64,000 bases of DNA from Spartobacteria bacterium (GCA_009930475.1 RZYC01000010.1:1-64000); one strand, 5' to 3'; shown: positions 11,001-19,223, numbered from the stretch's first letter. Notes: generated by a model from the sequence alone, not told the origin. Numbers and translations are program-made.

Positions 11001-12445
11001 GACCCGCGGTTCGTGAGGGTCAGCGTTACAGGTGTCACCGCCATCGACTGCTGCGCGGTAAAGACCGCCTGCGCATAATGAGGCTGCATGGCGATGTTAG
11101 CACCGGCCTGTACCTGCACTGGCGCATATAAAGGACTGTTTCCCGCTGACGCAGAGACCACCGTCACCCGTCCGGTATAGACCTGTTCTCCCAGCAGCGA
11201 GGCGTCCACAACCAGGCTGTGCATCTGATACATTCCGGCCGAAGCCACGCCGCTGGTGGGCGTGATGCTGCATCCCGCCGTATCCACCGTCACTGTATAG
11301 GACATATCGCCCAGGCCCCTATTGATGACATACACACTTTGCGTCGTGGAGGCATTGCCTGCCAGCGTTGTCACATCCATGGAGCGCGGATAAATATCAA
11401 TGGCTGCATCCTGTGCATTGACAGTGAGGTTGACAAACAGATTGGTCAATGCATGACTGCCATTCGCCATATTGAACAAGCGAACAAGTCCCTGAACCTG
11501 CCCCGCATCCCGGCGGTCGGTCTGAAAACTCAAAGTAAAGGCATTGGTCAGTCCCGCCGGACAGTCATTCGTCGAGGGCGTTACCGTAATCCAGTCCTCA
11601 TAACTCTTGGCATACCAGCTCAGCGGACTGCCGCCGGTGTTGATAATGGAGACCATCTGATCGGCCGGATTATGTCCCTGATTGACCGTCACGTTCACCA
11701 CATTGGTCGACATATTCGCTTGGGGCGGAGCGGGCAGGACATTCAGCTGCACCGATGCATAAGCCGAATTTGAATACCCGCTATCCTGAAAATATACCGA
11801 GCCGTAATAGGTGCCCGGTGTAACAGATTGCAAATTGGTGAACATCAGCCGGTGCTGATTGTGATTTCCATTACTCACCCCGTTGGTAGGACTCACCGCC
11901 ACCAGTCCGAAATCATACGCCGAAGGATTTACGACATAGTCCCAGGTGCCCGTCAGCGCCCCGTCATTCCACACATCGAACGTGATCGTGGGTGTATCGG
12001 TACATCCATACGTCACCGTCTGTGTCACCATGGAAGGATAGGCCCGCCCATAAATGGCCACCGGCGTGATTTCAGAGCGCACCACCAAACTGGTCGAATT
12101 CAACGTGTTCGACGGCGAGTAAAACGTCACTTTCCCCTCATGAATCCCCGGTCTGAGATCCGCAGACTCAAACATGACCGTTATGAATGCTGCAAAGGAT
12201 GTACGACACAGCCCGCTGTCCGGTTGCGGGTCAATCCATGCACTGCTCGACTGCGCCACATAATCGATGTCCACCGATGCATTTGTTATCCCCAGTTCCA
12301 CATTCTCCGTCATCAAATACCCGCCCTGCGGCGCCGTATTGGTGATAACAGATGGACTAAGAACAAACTGCAGCTCCTGTGTCGCTCCCATCGAACCCGT
12401 AACGAAAATCATCATATAGACTGCTATCATCATTCGTTTAAACAT
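5021..12445 (-). CDS. Very large secreted multidomain protein with BACON-like repeats and a zincin (HExGH..GLGDEY) motif
   Basis: About 2474 residues with an N-terminal signal peptide, so exported. Domains seen in order: a long series of beta-sandwich repeats resembling BACON domains, with the recurring W-x-x-x-x-P-x-S/T-G pattern (about 20-550); a TolB/WD40-like propeller (about 560-820, ISPDGFKLAYTQ); more BACON-like repeats (to about 1140); an InlB-type repeat (FDYWSTN); a carboxypeptidase-regulatory-like fold; a zincin-like region with HECGHYHQGLGDEY at about 1660-1673, the form seen in M64-like and CLCA-like zinc peptidases; a fibronectin type III domain (TPPATITNLLAVSG, about 2140); and calcium-binding DxDxDG repeats near the C-terminus (DSNGDGISD, DTDGDQMSD, DSDGDLYLDG). 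I infer a cell-surface or secreted peptidase or adhesin. The ATG at 12445 was chosen over an in-frame TTG at 12460 because gagg lies just upstream. No PEP-CTERM or autotransporter tail was recognised. Confidence 0.85.
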   Translation of the reverse strand: MFKRMMIAVYMMIFVTGSMGATQELQFVLSPSVITNTAPQGGYLMTENVELGITNASVDIDYVAQSSSAWIDPQPDSGLCRTSFAAFITVMFESADLRPGIHEGKVTFYSPSNTLNSTSLVVRSEITPVAIYGRAYPSMVTQTVTYGCTDTPTITFDVWNDGALTGTWDYVVNPSAYDFGLVAVSPTNGVSNGNHNQHRLMFTNLQSVTPGTYYGSVYFQDSGYSNSAYASVQLNVLPAPPQANMSTNVVNVTVNQGHNPADQMVSIINTGGSPLSWYAKSYEDWITVTPSTNDCPAGLTNAFTLSFQTDRRDAGQVQGLVRLFNMANGSHALTNLFVNLTVNAQDAAIDIYPRSMDVTTLAGNASTTQSVYVINRGLGDMSYTVTVDTAGCSITPTSGVASAGMYQMHSLVVDASLLGEQVYTGRVTVVSASAGNSPLYAPVQVQAGANIAMQPHYAQAVFTAQQSMAVTPVTLTLTNRGSANAVDVDLLSTANWMIPAVSQTQVTHEAAVPLQFVVTNLEAGVRQGRVVMQPQPAGSPSGKCQLFLLGSDEYGAFHEKILYYAVEDGYAAIRSINPDGSDAKIVLSKPGCDLTQPRISPDGFKLAYTQVSNSVSELRVRDLRTGDETVCRALSSINWLGNSTDLVGIWLSKPYILTYTNNTMRRIYVDSGRVNLGSVDPVTDTLLYTRDPNDLNNTRLHTLTLGTNNTRTEVASANGRRDYLGQWSKNGSLVAYSEQTRGGTAYNLYIHSSTGGSPAQVTSHSNEYSYFPAFSMDDGSLVYLHLTTNTTSLHVLSLSDHSDVEIYAFAEITMTQPQWCWMYELYPVNPLLDIQSLSLQTNTVEACEKPVTLSFTIRNGGNSILEYAVSNGVSWCSLENGANSSTGQSETVQVSLSALDLEPGIFTNRLIVTANATNSPQTVEVVLTVEPKAPVFALAPTSMVFEISVGGSKTGQYASVWNEASIAPMPFVVQDNADWLTVYPTSGTSTGDVVDCYVECAPDGLSAGNYTGTVDFVYEQQTQQVAVGMTILPAPPVNTPVLEVEPLALTGQVVRTGSADSMSLRVRNAGFGVMVYRVAETSDVMRVYPNLYAPRAGMSAGEWDTLRVEYDTRFMAEGSYTSIIHLVTSTETQDVPVVMHILPRPRVTLTLHADPVGSGAFITDPQMDKTKTFEQGTYVRVIALADDDHTFDYWSTNRKYNTHYTDVYMQSNVDLTAHFEHKTKLCGRMYNEITGRAVDGGLFIYADGRGMVATSGVDGVWALDQELSCNELPWIAIRDGYVLEAGRYEPVCQASNNLPIPMTPRFVTNVRAEQVPGTELVSVTYDLTGSADDDLNVSLQLSADNGGRWTIFPLATLGCVGPVRSPRRNMMVLWNAGSEWDQLITTTMVARVNAGGGSAVSPAFRVDTLQCPNWTLYVTARREEGGSTRVAGAEVYYGGRTTNSFVGLTDANGEIEIAAPARAGQAVFVRKQIYTQAARFTNDHASVDDTMFQLWLDSDLGPDPDDDAAWDGTWRTYTLTDADMTQISLGSRMTLPLEHPLFEWNMLVSLEPGSTNFAYSLNVGFERASCYMYDIYDGQMKFGVIAMSSGVSRVSTLWSNSDMRVWNVTEAQALTRIDPFNFRTNPVPNRPWARSEWIEMGTTWWHAHPWQADYFRSIVHECGHYHQGLGDEYLNGNERRWRTWRESHTNDFTKNYGLMDNEHSISELSSQNDYPVLSRPINPTNSTAQSWYHELGQTDGNGIVYSCWDWVQDNYNTTSWSGYVVRVIGPPDGAYINGFSTSQDRYGPHEIPSPYSDVIVRSYSGTDVWIDNPYLRSVPSQSPLNQEPVTVYVKHNGKTVAGAQIAQFNSKTHTFGIVGKTDSDGTHELIDAFAESQITAAWQGRSVTRSLTQYDIRRGTLELVLQADVRDSYVVGSNRLALIMGGALAANGQFVMQIQSSQILSDGPQVILWRDNMSSNNIAFTQSGAQADTFTAAMDMSSSLTGTLSVEVNATNGSVLSSQDGYHMALGSNLGFLDSYDGHVEIYFSGEGTPDQAPALCYQYNGPSMINGLDRTVQVGPQIYFTRPDAATYFSQHYASMNWGYRDEDIGTADESSIRLYHWATNQQQWVSVDDVIYDPSDNSVSAGITNDGTFALFGVDRTDTTPPATITNLLAVSGTRPGYVDLAWTAPGDDGMSGTALAYYVQSGTNAVDAETWDSVYTPLSMTPKKAGETETYSIRESIPGDNYFYTIRAVDAAGNYSQTSNVSAATALLDDSNGDGISDSWLASMNIGRSAPMGYDDDADNDGLTTWEEYQAGTDANAWDTDGDQMSDAYEEANGLNPLSAQDAGGDLDNDLLSNVDESRMNTYADQSDSDGDLYLDGLEVSLGTDPLSADSSPGTLTVNLDPSAAQDAGAAWCLNTGESCTNWQSSGTTATLGTGVYTVIYKAIDQWTTPANLSLTIDSGATSTVTGMYLRVRSPSTGLPWLMLLTE

Positions 12446-12550
12446 GCCATACCTCGCCAATTAGCCAACTTCAGGGCATCGTATCTTCAGCAAAAACGTT
12501 AGTAAAGCAGACTTTTACGCTAGATATCATTTCCGTCCATTGCTTTGCGA

Positions 12551-12578
12551 TTGACGCGGAACTTTTCAACACTGTATT
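12551..12578 (+). promoter_or_regulatory. Candidate promoter of cysD
   Basis: ttgacg (12551-12556) and tgtatt (12573-12578) are separated by 16 nt. Transcription would start at about 12585, only a few bases before the cysD ATG at 12588, and no Shine-Dalgarno sequence lies in front of that ATG. The mRNA could therefore be leaderless. This is a consensus match only. Confidence 0.35.
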
Positions 12579-12587
12579 TTGGCACGT

Positions 12588-13493
12588 ATGAAAAAATCGC
12601 GACTCAGCACCATGGCGTTACTAGAAGCCGAAAGCATTCATATTCTGCGCGAGGTCGTGGCGACTTTCGAGCGGCCTGTCATGCTCTATTCCGTGGGCAA
12701 GGATTCTTCCGTGATGGTGCGACTGGCGCAAAAAGCCTTTCATCCCGGCAAGATCCCCTTTCCTCTTCTACATGTGGATACAACGTTTAAATTCAAGGAA
12801 ATGATCACTTTTCGCGATCAGTTCGTCAAAGAAATCCATGCCGATCTGCGGGTATATACCCTTCACGAAGCACTGGAACAGGGAGCTAATCCCTGGGATT
12901 ACGGCACGGTGAAGTGCTGCTCGCTCTTGAAAACACAGGCACTGTTAAATGCACTCAGGGAAGGCGGATACGATGCGGCTTTCGGTGGAGCCCGGCGCGA
13001 CGAAGAAAAGTCGCGTGCCAAGGAACGCATCTTCTCTTTTCGTGATGCCTTCGGGCAGTGGGATCCCAAAAGCCAGCGACCTGAACTGTGGGGACTGTAT
13101 AACACGCTGATTAATCCGGGCGAGAGTATTCGGGTTTTCCCTCTGTCCAACTGGACAGAATTGGATATCTGGCAATATATTCATCAGGAAAATATTCCGG
13201 TGGTACCCATGTATTTTGCCAAAGAACGGGATATGGTCGTACGCAGAGGCCAGTTGATCCCTGTTGACGGGCCCGTTCCCCTGCAGGAAGGCGAAACGCC
13301 GGAGAAGGTGCTGTGCCGCTTTCGTACCCTGGGATGTTATCCCTGTACCGGAGCAGTCCGTTCCACCGCAGCCAGCGTTCCTGAAATCATCGAAGAAATG
13401 ATGACGGTGAAAACATCCGAGCGCATCACGCGGTTGATCGATCACGATCAGGACGCGTCCATGGAGCAGAAAAAAAGAGAAGGGTATTTTTAA
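12588..13493 (+). CDS. cysD: Sulfate adenylyltransferase subunit 2 (CysD)
   Basis: Small catalytic subunit of ATP sulfurylase, which forms adenylyl sulfate (APS) from ATP and sulfate in the cytoplasm together with CysN. The protein is about 301 residues, the usual length. It contains the PP-loop nucleotide-binding motif [10 protein letters not shown] near residue 40, the [13 protein letters not shown] strand, the [16 protein letters not shown] motif and the C-terminal [10 protein letters not shown] region typical of CysD. The ATG at 12588 was chosen because [20 protein letters not shown] aligns with family N-termini; an upstream TTG (12579) is less likely. The stop codon is directly followed by the ATG of cysNC, so the two are cotranscribed. 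No cysH, cysI or cysJ lies nearby, which points to PAPS supply for sulfation rather than to assimilation, at least locally. Confidence 0.95.
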   Translation: MKKSRLSTMALLEAESIHILREVVATFERPVMLYSVGKDSSVMVRLAQKAFHPGKIPFPLLHVDTTFKFKEMITFRDQFVKEIHADLRVYTLHEALEQGANPWDYGTVKCCSLLKTQALLNALREGGYDAAFGGARRDEEKSRAKERIFSFRDAFGQWDPKSQRPELWGLYNTLINPGESIRVFPLSNWTELDIWQYIHQENIPVVPMYFAKERDMVVRRGQLIPVDGPVPLQEGETPEKVLCRFRTLGCYPCTGAVRSTAASVPEIIEEMMTVKTSERITRLIDHDQDASMEQKKREGYF

Positions 13494-15413
13494 ATGAAAC
13501 CCATCCCGGCAGAAGTGGAAACCCTTTTAAAAGAGAACAGCAAAGCCGATCTGCTACGTATCTCCACAGCCGGCAGTGTGGATGACGGGAAATCCACCTT
13601 GATCGGTCGACTGCTTTACGAGGCCAACGGGTTGTACGAAGACCAGTTGCAAGCGGTACAGAAGGATTCGGCCCGCTACAAGCGCGAAACACTGGATTTG
13701 TCGCTGGTCATGGATGGACTGAAGGCCGAGCGCGAACAAGGTATCACCATTGATGTAGCCTATCGGTATTTTTCCACACCAAAACGCCATTTTATCGTGG
13801 CCGACACCCCCGGACACGAGCAGTACACCCGCAATATGGTGACCGGCGCCTCCACCTCCGATTTGGCCATCGTCCTGATTGATGCACGACAAGGCGTGCT
13901 CATCCAGTCCTGCCGACACGCCTTCATCGCGTCCCTGCTTGGCATCAAGCACATGGTCGTGGCCATAAACAAGATGGACCTGGTGGACTATTCCGAGGAT
14001 GTTTTCCGGCGCATTGTACAGGATTTCGAGCCCTTTACCGAGAAGCTCCAAATCCCGGATATGGTCTATATCCCCATCAGCGCGCTTCAGGGGGATAACG
14101 TGGTTGCAAAGAGCTCCCGGATGCCCTGGTTTGACGGCACCCCGCTGCTGCATTATCTCGAAAATGTCCATTTTCTGAGCGATCGGAATGTCATCGATCT
14201 GCGCTTCCCCGTCCAATATGTTCTCCGTCCCGACAAAGATTTTCGCGGCTATTGCGGACGCCTGGCCTCGGGGGTTATCCGCAGGGGCGACGACATCCTT
14301 GTTCTACCCTCGCAACGCACCACGCAAATACGTTCGATTGTGGGGTATGAAGAACCCCTGCGTTCCGCAACCGTCCCTCAATCGGTCACCGTGACCTTGG
14401 AAGACGAGATCGATCTGTCGCGCGGCGATATGCTGGTTCATCCCGCCAATATTCCGCAGATCCGGCGCGAAATCGAAGCGATGCTGGTGTGGATGGATCA
14501 GGCACCGCTGAAACCGGGTCAAGTCTACTGGATCAAACACACAACCCAGCTGATCAAATGCTCGATCACCCATATTTCTTATCGCGTTGACCCTGAAACA
14601 CTTCGTCGTCAAGATGCATCCAATCTGAATCTCAATGACATTGGACGGGTGACCGTGCAGTGCTTTAAATCCATTTTCTGCGATGAATATACTAAAAATC
14701 GACAAACCGGCAGCTTCATTCTCATCGATCCCATGACCCACGCAACGGCCGCCGCCGGAATGATCATTGAACGCGGTCGACTCTCCTGCAACGTGCGTCC
14801 CGACGAAAAACAGGCCGTCAAAAGCACTTTTATTCATCGTCAGACAGGAACCGTGTCGCCCCTTGATCGGGCTCAGCTTCTCAGACAGCTACCCGCAACC
14901 CTCTGGTTGACTGGATTAAGCGGCTCCGGCAAATCCACGCTGGCCTATGAAATCGAACGCCAGCTCATAGCCGCCGGACACGCCTGCTGCGTCCTCGATG
15001 GCGATAATGTCCGCCATGGACTCAACCGCGATCTGGGCTTTTCTCCGCAGGATCGCAGTGAAAATATTCGACGAATCGCCGAAGTGGCCAAGATCATGAA
15101 TGAAGCGGGCCTGCTGGTCATCACCGCCTTTATTTCCCCCTATCGAGAAGATCGGCAACAGGCCAGACGCATCATCGGCGAAGAACCGTTCATTGAAGTA
15201 TTTATGGATACGCCTCTCGAACTCTGTGAAGCCCGCGATACCAAAGGTCTCTATGCAAAAGCCCGCGCCGGCCTCATCACTCAGTTCACTGGTATCAACG
15301 CCCCCTATGAACCGCCAGAAAATCCAGCACTGCGCATCCGCACCGACAAACGACCTGTAGAGCTCTGCGCAGCAGCAATATGCGACCATCTGCATGAAAA
15401 GGAGTACTATTAA
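13494..15413 (+). CDS. cysNC: Bifunctional sulfate adenylyltransferase subunit 1 / adenylylsulfate kinase (CysN-CysC fusion)
   Basis: A 639-residue fusion. The N-terminal part (about 1-430) is a CysN-type GTPase of the translation-factor family: P-loop SVDDGKST near residue 28, DTPGHEQYTRNM (G3), NKMD (G4). It drives APS formation by CysD through GTP hydrolysis. The C-terminal part (from about 465) is APS kinase: P-loop GLSGSGKST, the substrate motif DGDNVRHGLNRDLGFS, and FISPYREDR. It phosphorylates APS to PAPS, the sulfate donor for sulfotransferases. The ATG follows the cysD stop without a gap. At the 3' end the TAA (15411-15413) overlaps the stop codon of the convergent GH3 gene. A sulfotransferase-like domain is encoded about 6 kb downstream (19372-22197), a plausible user of the PAPS. 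Confidence 0.96.
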   Translation: MKPIPAEVETLLKENSKADLLRISTAGSVDDGKSTLIGRLLYEANGLYEDQLQAVQKDSARYKRETLDLSLVMDGLKAEREQGITIDVAYRYFSTPKRHFIVADTPGHEQYTRNMVTGASTSDLAIVLIDARQGVLIQSCRHAFIASLLGIKHMVVAINKMDLVDYSEDVFRRIVQDFEPFTEKLQIPDMVYIPISALQGDNVVAKSSRMPWFDGTPLLHYLENVHFLSDRNVIDLRFPVQYVLRPDKDFRGYCGRLASGVIRRGDDILVLPSQRTTQIRSIVGYEEPLRSATVPQSVTVTLEDEIDLSRGDMLVHPANIPQIRREIEAMLVWMDQAPLKPGQVYWIKHTTQLIKCSITHISYRVDPETLRRQDASNLNLNDIGRVTVQCFKSIFCDEYTKNRQTGSFILIDPMTHATAAAGMIIERGRLSCNVRPDEKQAVKSTFIHRQTGTVSPLDRAQLLRQLPATLWLTGLSGSGKSTLAYEIERQLIAAGHACCVLDGDNVRHGLNRDLGFSPQDRSENIRRIAEVAKIMNEAGLLVITAFISPYREDRQQARRIIGEEPFIEVFMDTPLELCEARDTKGLYAKARAGLITQFTGINAPYEPPENPALRIRTDKRPVELCAAAICDHLHEKEYY

Positions 15414-17869
15414 TATTGTTCAAACGCATCATCGAGATGAACTTTAGCAGAGGTCAGCATTTCGGCGGCGTTAAACCCCATTGATATCTGAAACGCACCG
15501 GCATCAACCCGCCAGCCTTTACGTTCCACATCACAGTAAGCAAAGTCGCGATGACCCAGCGTAAAATAAAGAGTCTTGGATTCACCGGATGGTAACATGA
15601 TCTTTGCGAAGGTTTTAAGCTCTTTTATCGGTCTATCAACCTTTGAACTGACCTCGGAGGTATACAGTTGAACAACGGTGGACCCAGGCCGGCCTCCTGC
15701 GTTTTTAATGTCGACGCTCACTTCAACCCTATTCTGATCAGTGACACGAACAGTCATGTTTGACAGAGTAAATTCTGTATAACCCAACCCGTATCCAAAT
15801 GGGAACAGAGACGGAACCGCATGTAAATCGTAATGGCGGTAGCCCATATTTAAGCGCTCGGCATATGTCACCCGGCCATCGACACCCGGATAAATCAGCG
15901 GATCATCTGTACAGGTCGGGTTGTCCGACCAACGTTCAGGGAACGTCTGCGGTAGACGGCCTGAGGGTTCTTGATCCCCAAACAACACATCCGCAATGGC
16001 GTTGCCACACTCCTGGCCGGGATACCATGCCTGGAGAAGCGCGGGAGCTTTCTCAATCCACGGCAGTTCGACTGGACCGCCAGTCTGTAAAACAACGATG
16101 GTCTTTGGGTTGGCGAGCAGAACCGCTTCAACCAACTCGTTTTGACGGCCGGGCAAAGTAATATTATCCAGATCACTGCCTTCGGTATCCCATTCGCCGG
16201 AGCGACCGACAAAGACTACGGCTATATCAGCGGCTCGAGCAGCCTCGGCGGCTTGTTCTATATCCCTGGTCGTCAGTGGTTGAGAAAGACCTAAACGCCA
16301 CGCGGAGTGTACGAGATGGTCAGGTTTACGATTCCGAAAATCGATCTGTATGTCATAGGCTTTACCAGCTTCCAGTTGAAGCGGAGCTACGATTTCGTCG
16401 CACCCTTCCTCGAAGAATGTGCGACCCTTCTTCCACTTTGTCCAGGCATCAATGACAAGCTCTCCATTAACATAGAGCTTGGCCAGCCCCGCGCAATGAA
16501 ATCCGAGGTGATAGGTGCCTGTTTCCAGCGGTTTATAGGTTGTTTTCATGCGGGCCGAAAAGTGCAGTATTGAAACGGTATTACCGGCGAAGCTCAAATC
16601 CCAGAATGCAAGACCCGTCTTGATTGTTTCCTGAAATACGGGCTCACCAGAAAGCTCCTGGTTCGGGAAAAACTCCACGGAGATATCACCCGTGTATAAC
16701 GGTTCAAAGCGGTAATTGCTGCACCCTTCTGCAAAGGTTAACCGGTTTTCTCCAACCTTATCTACCAGACCCTGCCAAGGTGAAATGCGATAATGCGGTG
16801 TTAATTGGGCCGACCCTCCCCCCATGATTTGAGCCACTTTCGCGTTAGGCCCTATAACGGCCATGGTGCCGCAGGTGTCCTTGTCTAGCGGCAAAAGCGT
16901 ATTCTCATTTTTTAGCAGCACGGATCCTTCTGCACCCGCTTTTCGGATGAGCGCCCGATGCTCCGGCCGATCTTCGGATAGTTCAATAAACGGCCTGTCA
17001 TCATGAATGGCTCCTGTACGCACCATGAGTCGAAGAACATTACGAACGCGCTCACGTAACGTCTTTCGACTGACAACCCCCTCATTAACGGCCGCAACCA
17101 ACGTTTCACCCCGATCACGCGTTGGCCCCGGCATTTCAATATCAAGGCCGGCATGAATGGTTGGAACGGTGGAGTGTGATCCGTACCAGTCCGACATCAC
17201 CGTGCCGTTAAACCCCCAGTCACCTCGCAGCGTTTCGGTTAGCAACCAATGGTTCTCTGCCGTATACGTCCCGTTTAACTTGTTGTACGATGACATAACG
17301 GCCCAGACATCCGCTTTTTTAACGGCATCTTCAAAGGGACGCAAATACACTTCCCGCAAGGTACGCTCATCCACTTCTGAACTGCTGGTCGTGCGTTCTA
17401 TTTCAGACTCGTTCGCTGCAAAGTGCTTAATAACGGAGGCCACACCTTCCGCCTGCTGGCCTTTAATATACGCCGTCGCCAGTGCCGCTGTAAGCTCGGG
17501 GTCTTCGGAGAAACACTCAAAATTGCGGCCGTTTGTGGCGGTACGCTGCATATTTACCGTTGGTGCCAGTGAGACGTGGGCACATTTCGACTTAACCTCC
17601 TGTGCAATCGCCTGACCAATGTCATGAACCAACTCAGGATTCCAGGTCGAGCCCAGTGAAATCCCTACCGGAAAAGCGGCGGCAGTGGTTTCGCTGATGA
17701 TCGTACCGCTGCCCCTCGCACCATTTGGTCCATCCGTTACCCGCATTTTATGGATACCCAGGCGATCAATCGCGGGCAAAGACCAGATATCTTCACCTGA
17801 GAGCAGCGAAACCTGCTCCTCCAGAGTCATTTGATCTAACAATTCTTCGATAATGTGTTCATTTTTCAT
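15410..17869 (-). CDS. Glycoside hydrolase family 3 beta-glucosidase-like enzyme with PA14 insert
   Basis: 819 residues, about the usual size for GH3 enzymes with a PA14 insertion. The GH3 N-terminal barrel has DGPNGARGSG, the substrate-binding KHFAANESE (about 148-156), and the nucleophile motif GTVMSDWYGSHS with Asp227 as predicted nucleophile. The GH3 C-terminal sandwich (from about 310) is interrupted by a PA14-like beta-sandwich (about 385-520; it begins near YTGDISVEFFPNQ). A fibronectin-III-like C-terminal domain follows (about 700-810). No signal peptide is visible, so it probably acts in the cytoplasm on oligosaccharides taken up. Expected reaction: release of non-reducing beta-linked sugars; the exact sugar cannot be read. 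Start at ATG 17869, with gggag 6 nt upstream. The stop overlaps that of cysNC on the opposite strand. Confidence 0.93.
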   Translation of the reverse strand: MKNEHIIEELLDQMTLEEQVSLLSGEDIWSLPAIDRLGIHKMRVTDGPNGARGSGTIISETTAAAFPVGISLGSTWNPELVHDIGQAIAQEVKSKCAHVSLAPTVNMQRTATNGRNFECFSEDPELTAALATAYIKGQQAEGVASVIKHFAANESEIERTTSSSEVDERTLREVYLRPFEDAVKKADVWAVMSSYNKLNGTYTAENHWLLTETLRGDWGFNGTVMSDWYGSHSTVPTIHAGLDIEMPGPTRDRGETLVAAVNEGVVSRKTLRERVRNVLRLMVRTGAIHDDRPFIELSEDRPEHRALIRKAGAEGSVLLKNENTLLPLDKDTCGTMAVIGPNAKVAQIMGGGSAQLTPHYRISPWQGLVDKVGENRLTFAEGCSNYRFEPLYTGDISVEFFPNQELSGEPVFQETIKTGLAFWDLSFAGNTVSILHFSARMKTTYKPLETGTYHLGFHCAGLAKLYVNGELVIDAWTKWKKGRTFFEEGCDEIVAPLQLEAGKAYDIQIDFRNRKPDHLVHSAWRLGLSQPLTTRDIEQAAEAARAADIAVVFVGRSGEWDTEGSDLDNITLPGRQNELVEAVLLANPKTIVVLQTGGPVELPWIEKAPALLQAWYPGQECGNAIADVLFGDQEPSGRLPQTFPERWSDNPTCTDDPLIYPGVDGRVTYAERLNMGYRHYDLHAVPSLFPFGYGLGYTEFTLSNMTVRVTDQNRVEVSVDIKNAGGRPGSTVVQLYTSEVSSKVDRPIKELKTFAKIMLPSGESKTLYFTLGHRDFAYCDVERKGWRVDAGAFQISMGFNAAEMLTSAKVHLDDAFEQY

Positions 17870-18366
17870 AATGCTCCCACTTTAAAACGTACGTGAACTC
17901 AACCCGCAACCCGGATGAGTATGATTTAAAAAACGCCACAACTTCTCAGTCTCGCGTTTTGCGACACCAGCGAACAAAAGGAAACGGTCGAATGAATGAG
18001 TTTGTATAAAATTATGGGGGGAAAAATCAAGAGATGTATCCGTGATTCGATCGAGCGGCAATATCCTGATAATTGGCCGCAAAAAGGCTCAGAATCCGCA
18101 AAATAGAAGAGCCCTGCATCAAGCATTCCTTTGCGCCCTTTGCGGTTAAAAAAAAGATCAACTCGCATTGCTCGTAAATGAGGACGCTGGTTTTATGAAT
18201 GGAAGCCGCAACTATGCAGCAGATCATTTGCCTTGGCGTTCTCTGCGTCTTGAACGCAGGGGCCGAGAGGTCGCATTCGCTGCATCCCTTCCAGGTTTTG
18301 CGCGTGTTTACAACAAAAAGGAGACGACAGGCTTTGTGGATGGCGGGTAGGAAACCCGCCCCACGG
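17870..18366. other. Non-coding gap with degenerate tandem-like repeat sequence
   Basis: No convincing gene is visible in these 497 bases; the open frames have atypical composition. The gap contains loose repetitions of a gc-rich phrase: tttgcgccctttgcggtt near 18130-18147, ggcgttctctgcgtc near 18235-18249, and ctcgcgttttgcgac near 17953-17967. Similar phrases are a recurrent intergenic filler in several bacterial lineages. The right end holds the hairpin described separately at 18342-18360. A promoter for the GH3 gene could lie at the left end, but I could not define one. Confidence 0.6.
18342..18360. repeat. Perfect hairpin after the PEP-CTERM gene
   Basis: Seven-bp arms ggcgggt / acccgcc with a five-base loop, starting 6-7 nt past the stop codon of the PEP-CTERM gene. 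The minus-strand transcript has no run of U after the hairpin, so it is not a typical intrinsic terminator. It looks like a REP-type hairpin that may protect or end the transcript. Confidence 0.6.
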
Positions 18367-19074
18367 CTAGGCGACTTCGTTCTTTTTACGACGTAATGCG
18401 TGGATGCCTGCCGCACCACAGGCCAGCAGGGCTAAGCCGGATGGCTCGGGGACTGCACTGCCGCCACCGGATCCATCACCAGCGTTAATCGATACTCCGC
18501 CATCTGCGTATGCATAGCCATCGATATGATAAGACGTAGCATCCGCAGCAATGGAATCAATGTGTACCCAGCCATAATTTCCGCTTCCGAGTTTGATCCC
18601 CACATATCCCGGACTTACATTGGAAAAATTAAATGTAGTATAGAATCCCTGCCCGGTTTTAAACTCAAAAAACACACCGCTACTGGCCCAATTATTCGCA
18701 CCACCAATCGCGGAACCATATGCGAAATTTCTCACGTCACTGCCAACTCCAGACATACCCAGAGACGCCCCCCCCATTCCATTGCCATCCCCTGAGCGCA
18801 ATGCTCCGCCGCCGGGATTATGCCACATAAAATAAAAGTCGGGTCCCCCTCCATCTACATCAATTACGGTCGCATCATGGCCAAATAACAACGTAATATC
18901 GGCCGCAGTATAATGAATCGCTCCCTCTGCTGATTCCGCAAGAAAGACGCTGGCCGCAGAAGCCACGAGACACAGGGTTCCGCTGGATGCACCCAATGAC
19001 TTCAAGGTTTTCATTGCTTTTGCCTTCTGTCGATAGGTCGTTAACTGCCGGTCTTTTTCTGAATTAGGAATCAT
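18367..19074 (-). CDS. Exported PEP-CTERM sorting-domain protein
   Basis: About 235 residues. An N-terminal charged segment is followed by a hydrophobic stretch (near SGTLCLVASAASVFLAES) acting as signal sequence. The body is glycine-rich with no recognised enzymatic motif. The C-terminus has VPEPSGLALLACGAAGIHAL followed by RRKK, the PEP-CTERM pattern: PEP motif, hydrophobic helix, basic tail. Such proteins are handled by exosortase and attached to or released at the outer surface, often together with exopolysaccharide. No exosortase gene lies in the window. Start chosen at ATG 19074, with cgggag 6 nt upstream; ATG 19077 is next to it, and frames opening at 19116 lack a binding site. It diverges from the fusion gene at 19372, with palindromic elements between them. 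Confidence 0.88.
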   Translation of the reverse strand: MIPNSEKDRQLTTYRQKAKAMKTLKSLGASSGTLCLVASAASVFLAESAEGAIHYTAADITLLFGHDATVIDVDGGGPDFYFMWHNPGGGALRSGDGNGMGGASLGMSGVGSDVRNFAYGSAIGGANNWASSGVFFEFKTGQGFYTTFNFSNVSPGYVGIKLGSGNYGWVHIDSIAADATSYHIDGYAYADGGVSINAGDGSGGGSAVPEPSGLALLACGAAGIHALRRKKNEVA

Positions 19075-19223
19075 CATTATCTCCCGTAGCGTGTTCATTT
19101 CTGACAGTGAAAACATCTAATACGGGTGGAAATATACACATAACATGGCGGAATGACTAGTTTTTTCGTGGTGTTACGATTTTTGGGACATGAAACCCAG
19201 TTTGCAGGGAAATTCGGTGGGTG

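Noticed and set aside
18027-18419. A 130-codon minus-strand frame in the gap before the PEP-CTERM gene
   Set aside because: It consists of degenerate intergenic phrases and overlaps the end of the PEP-CTERM gene; it lacks any family pattern.
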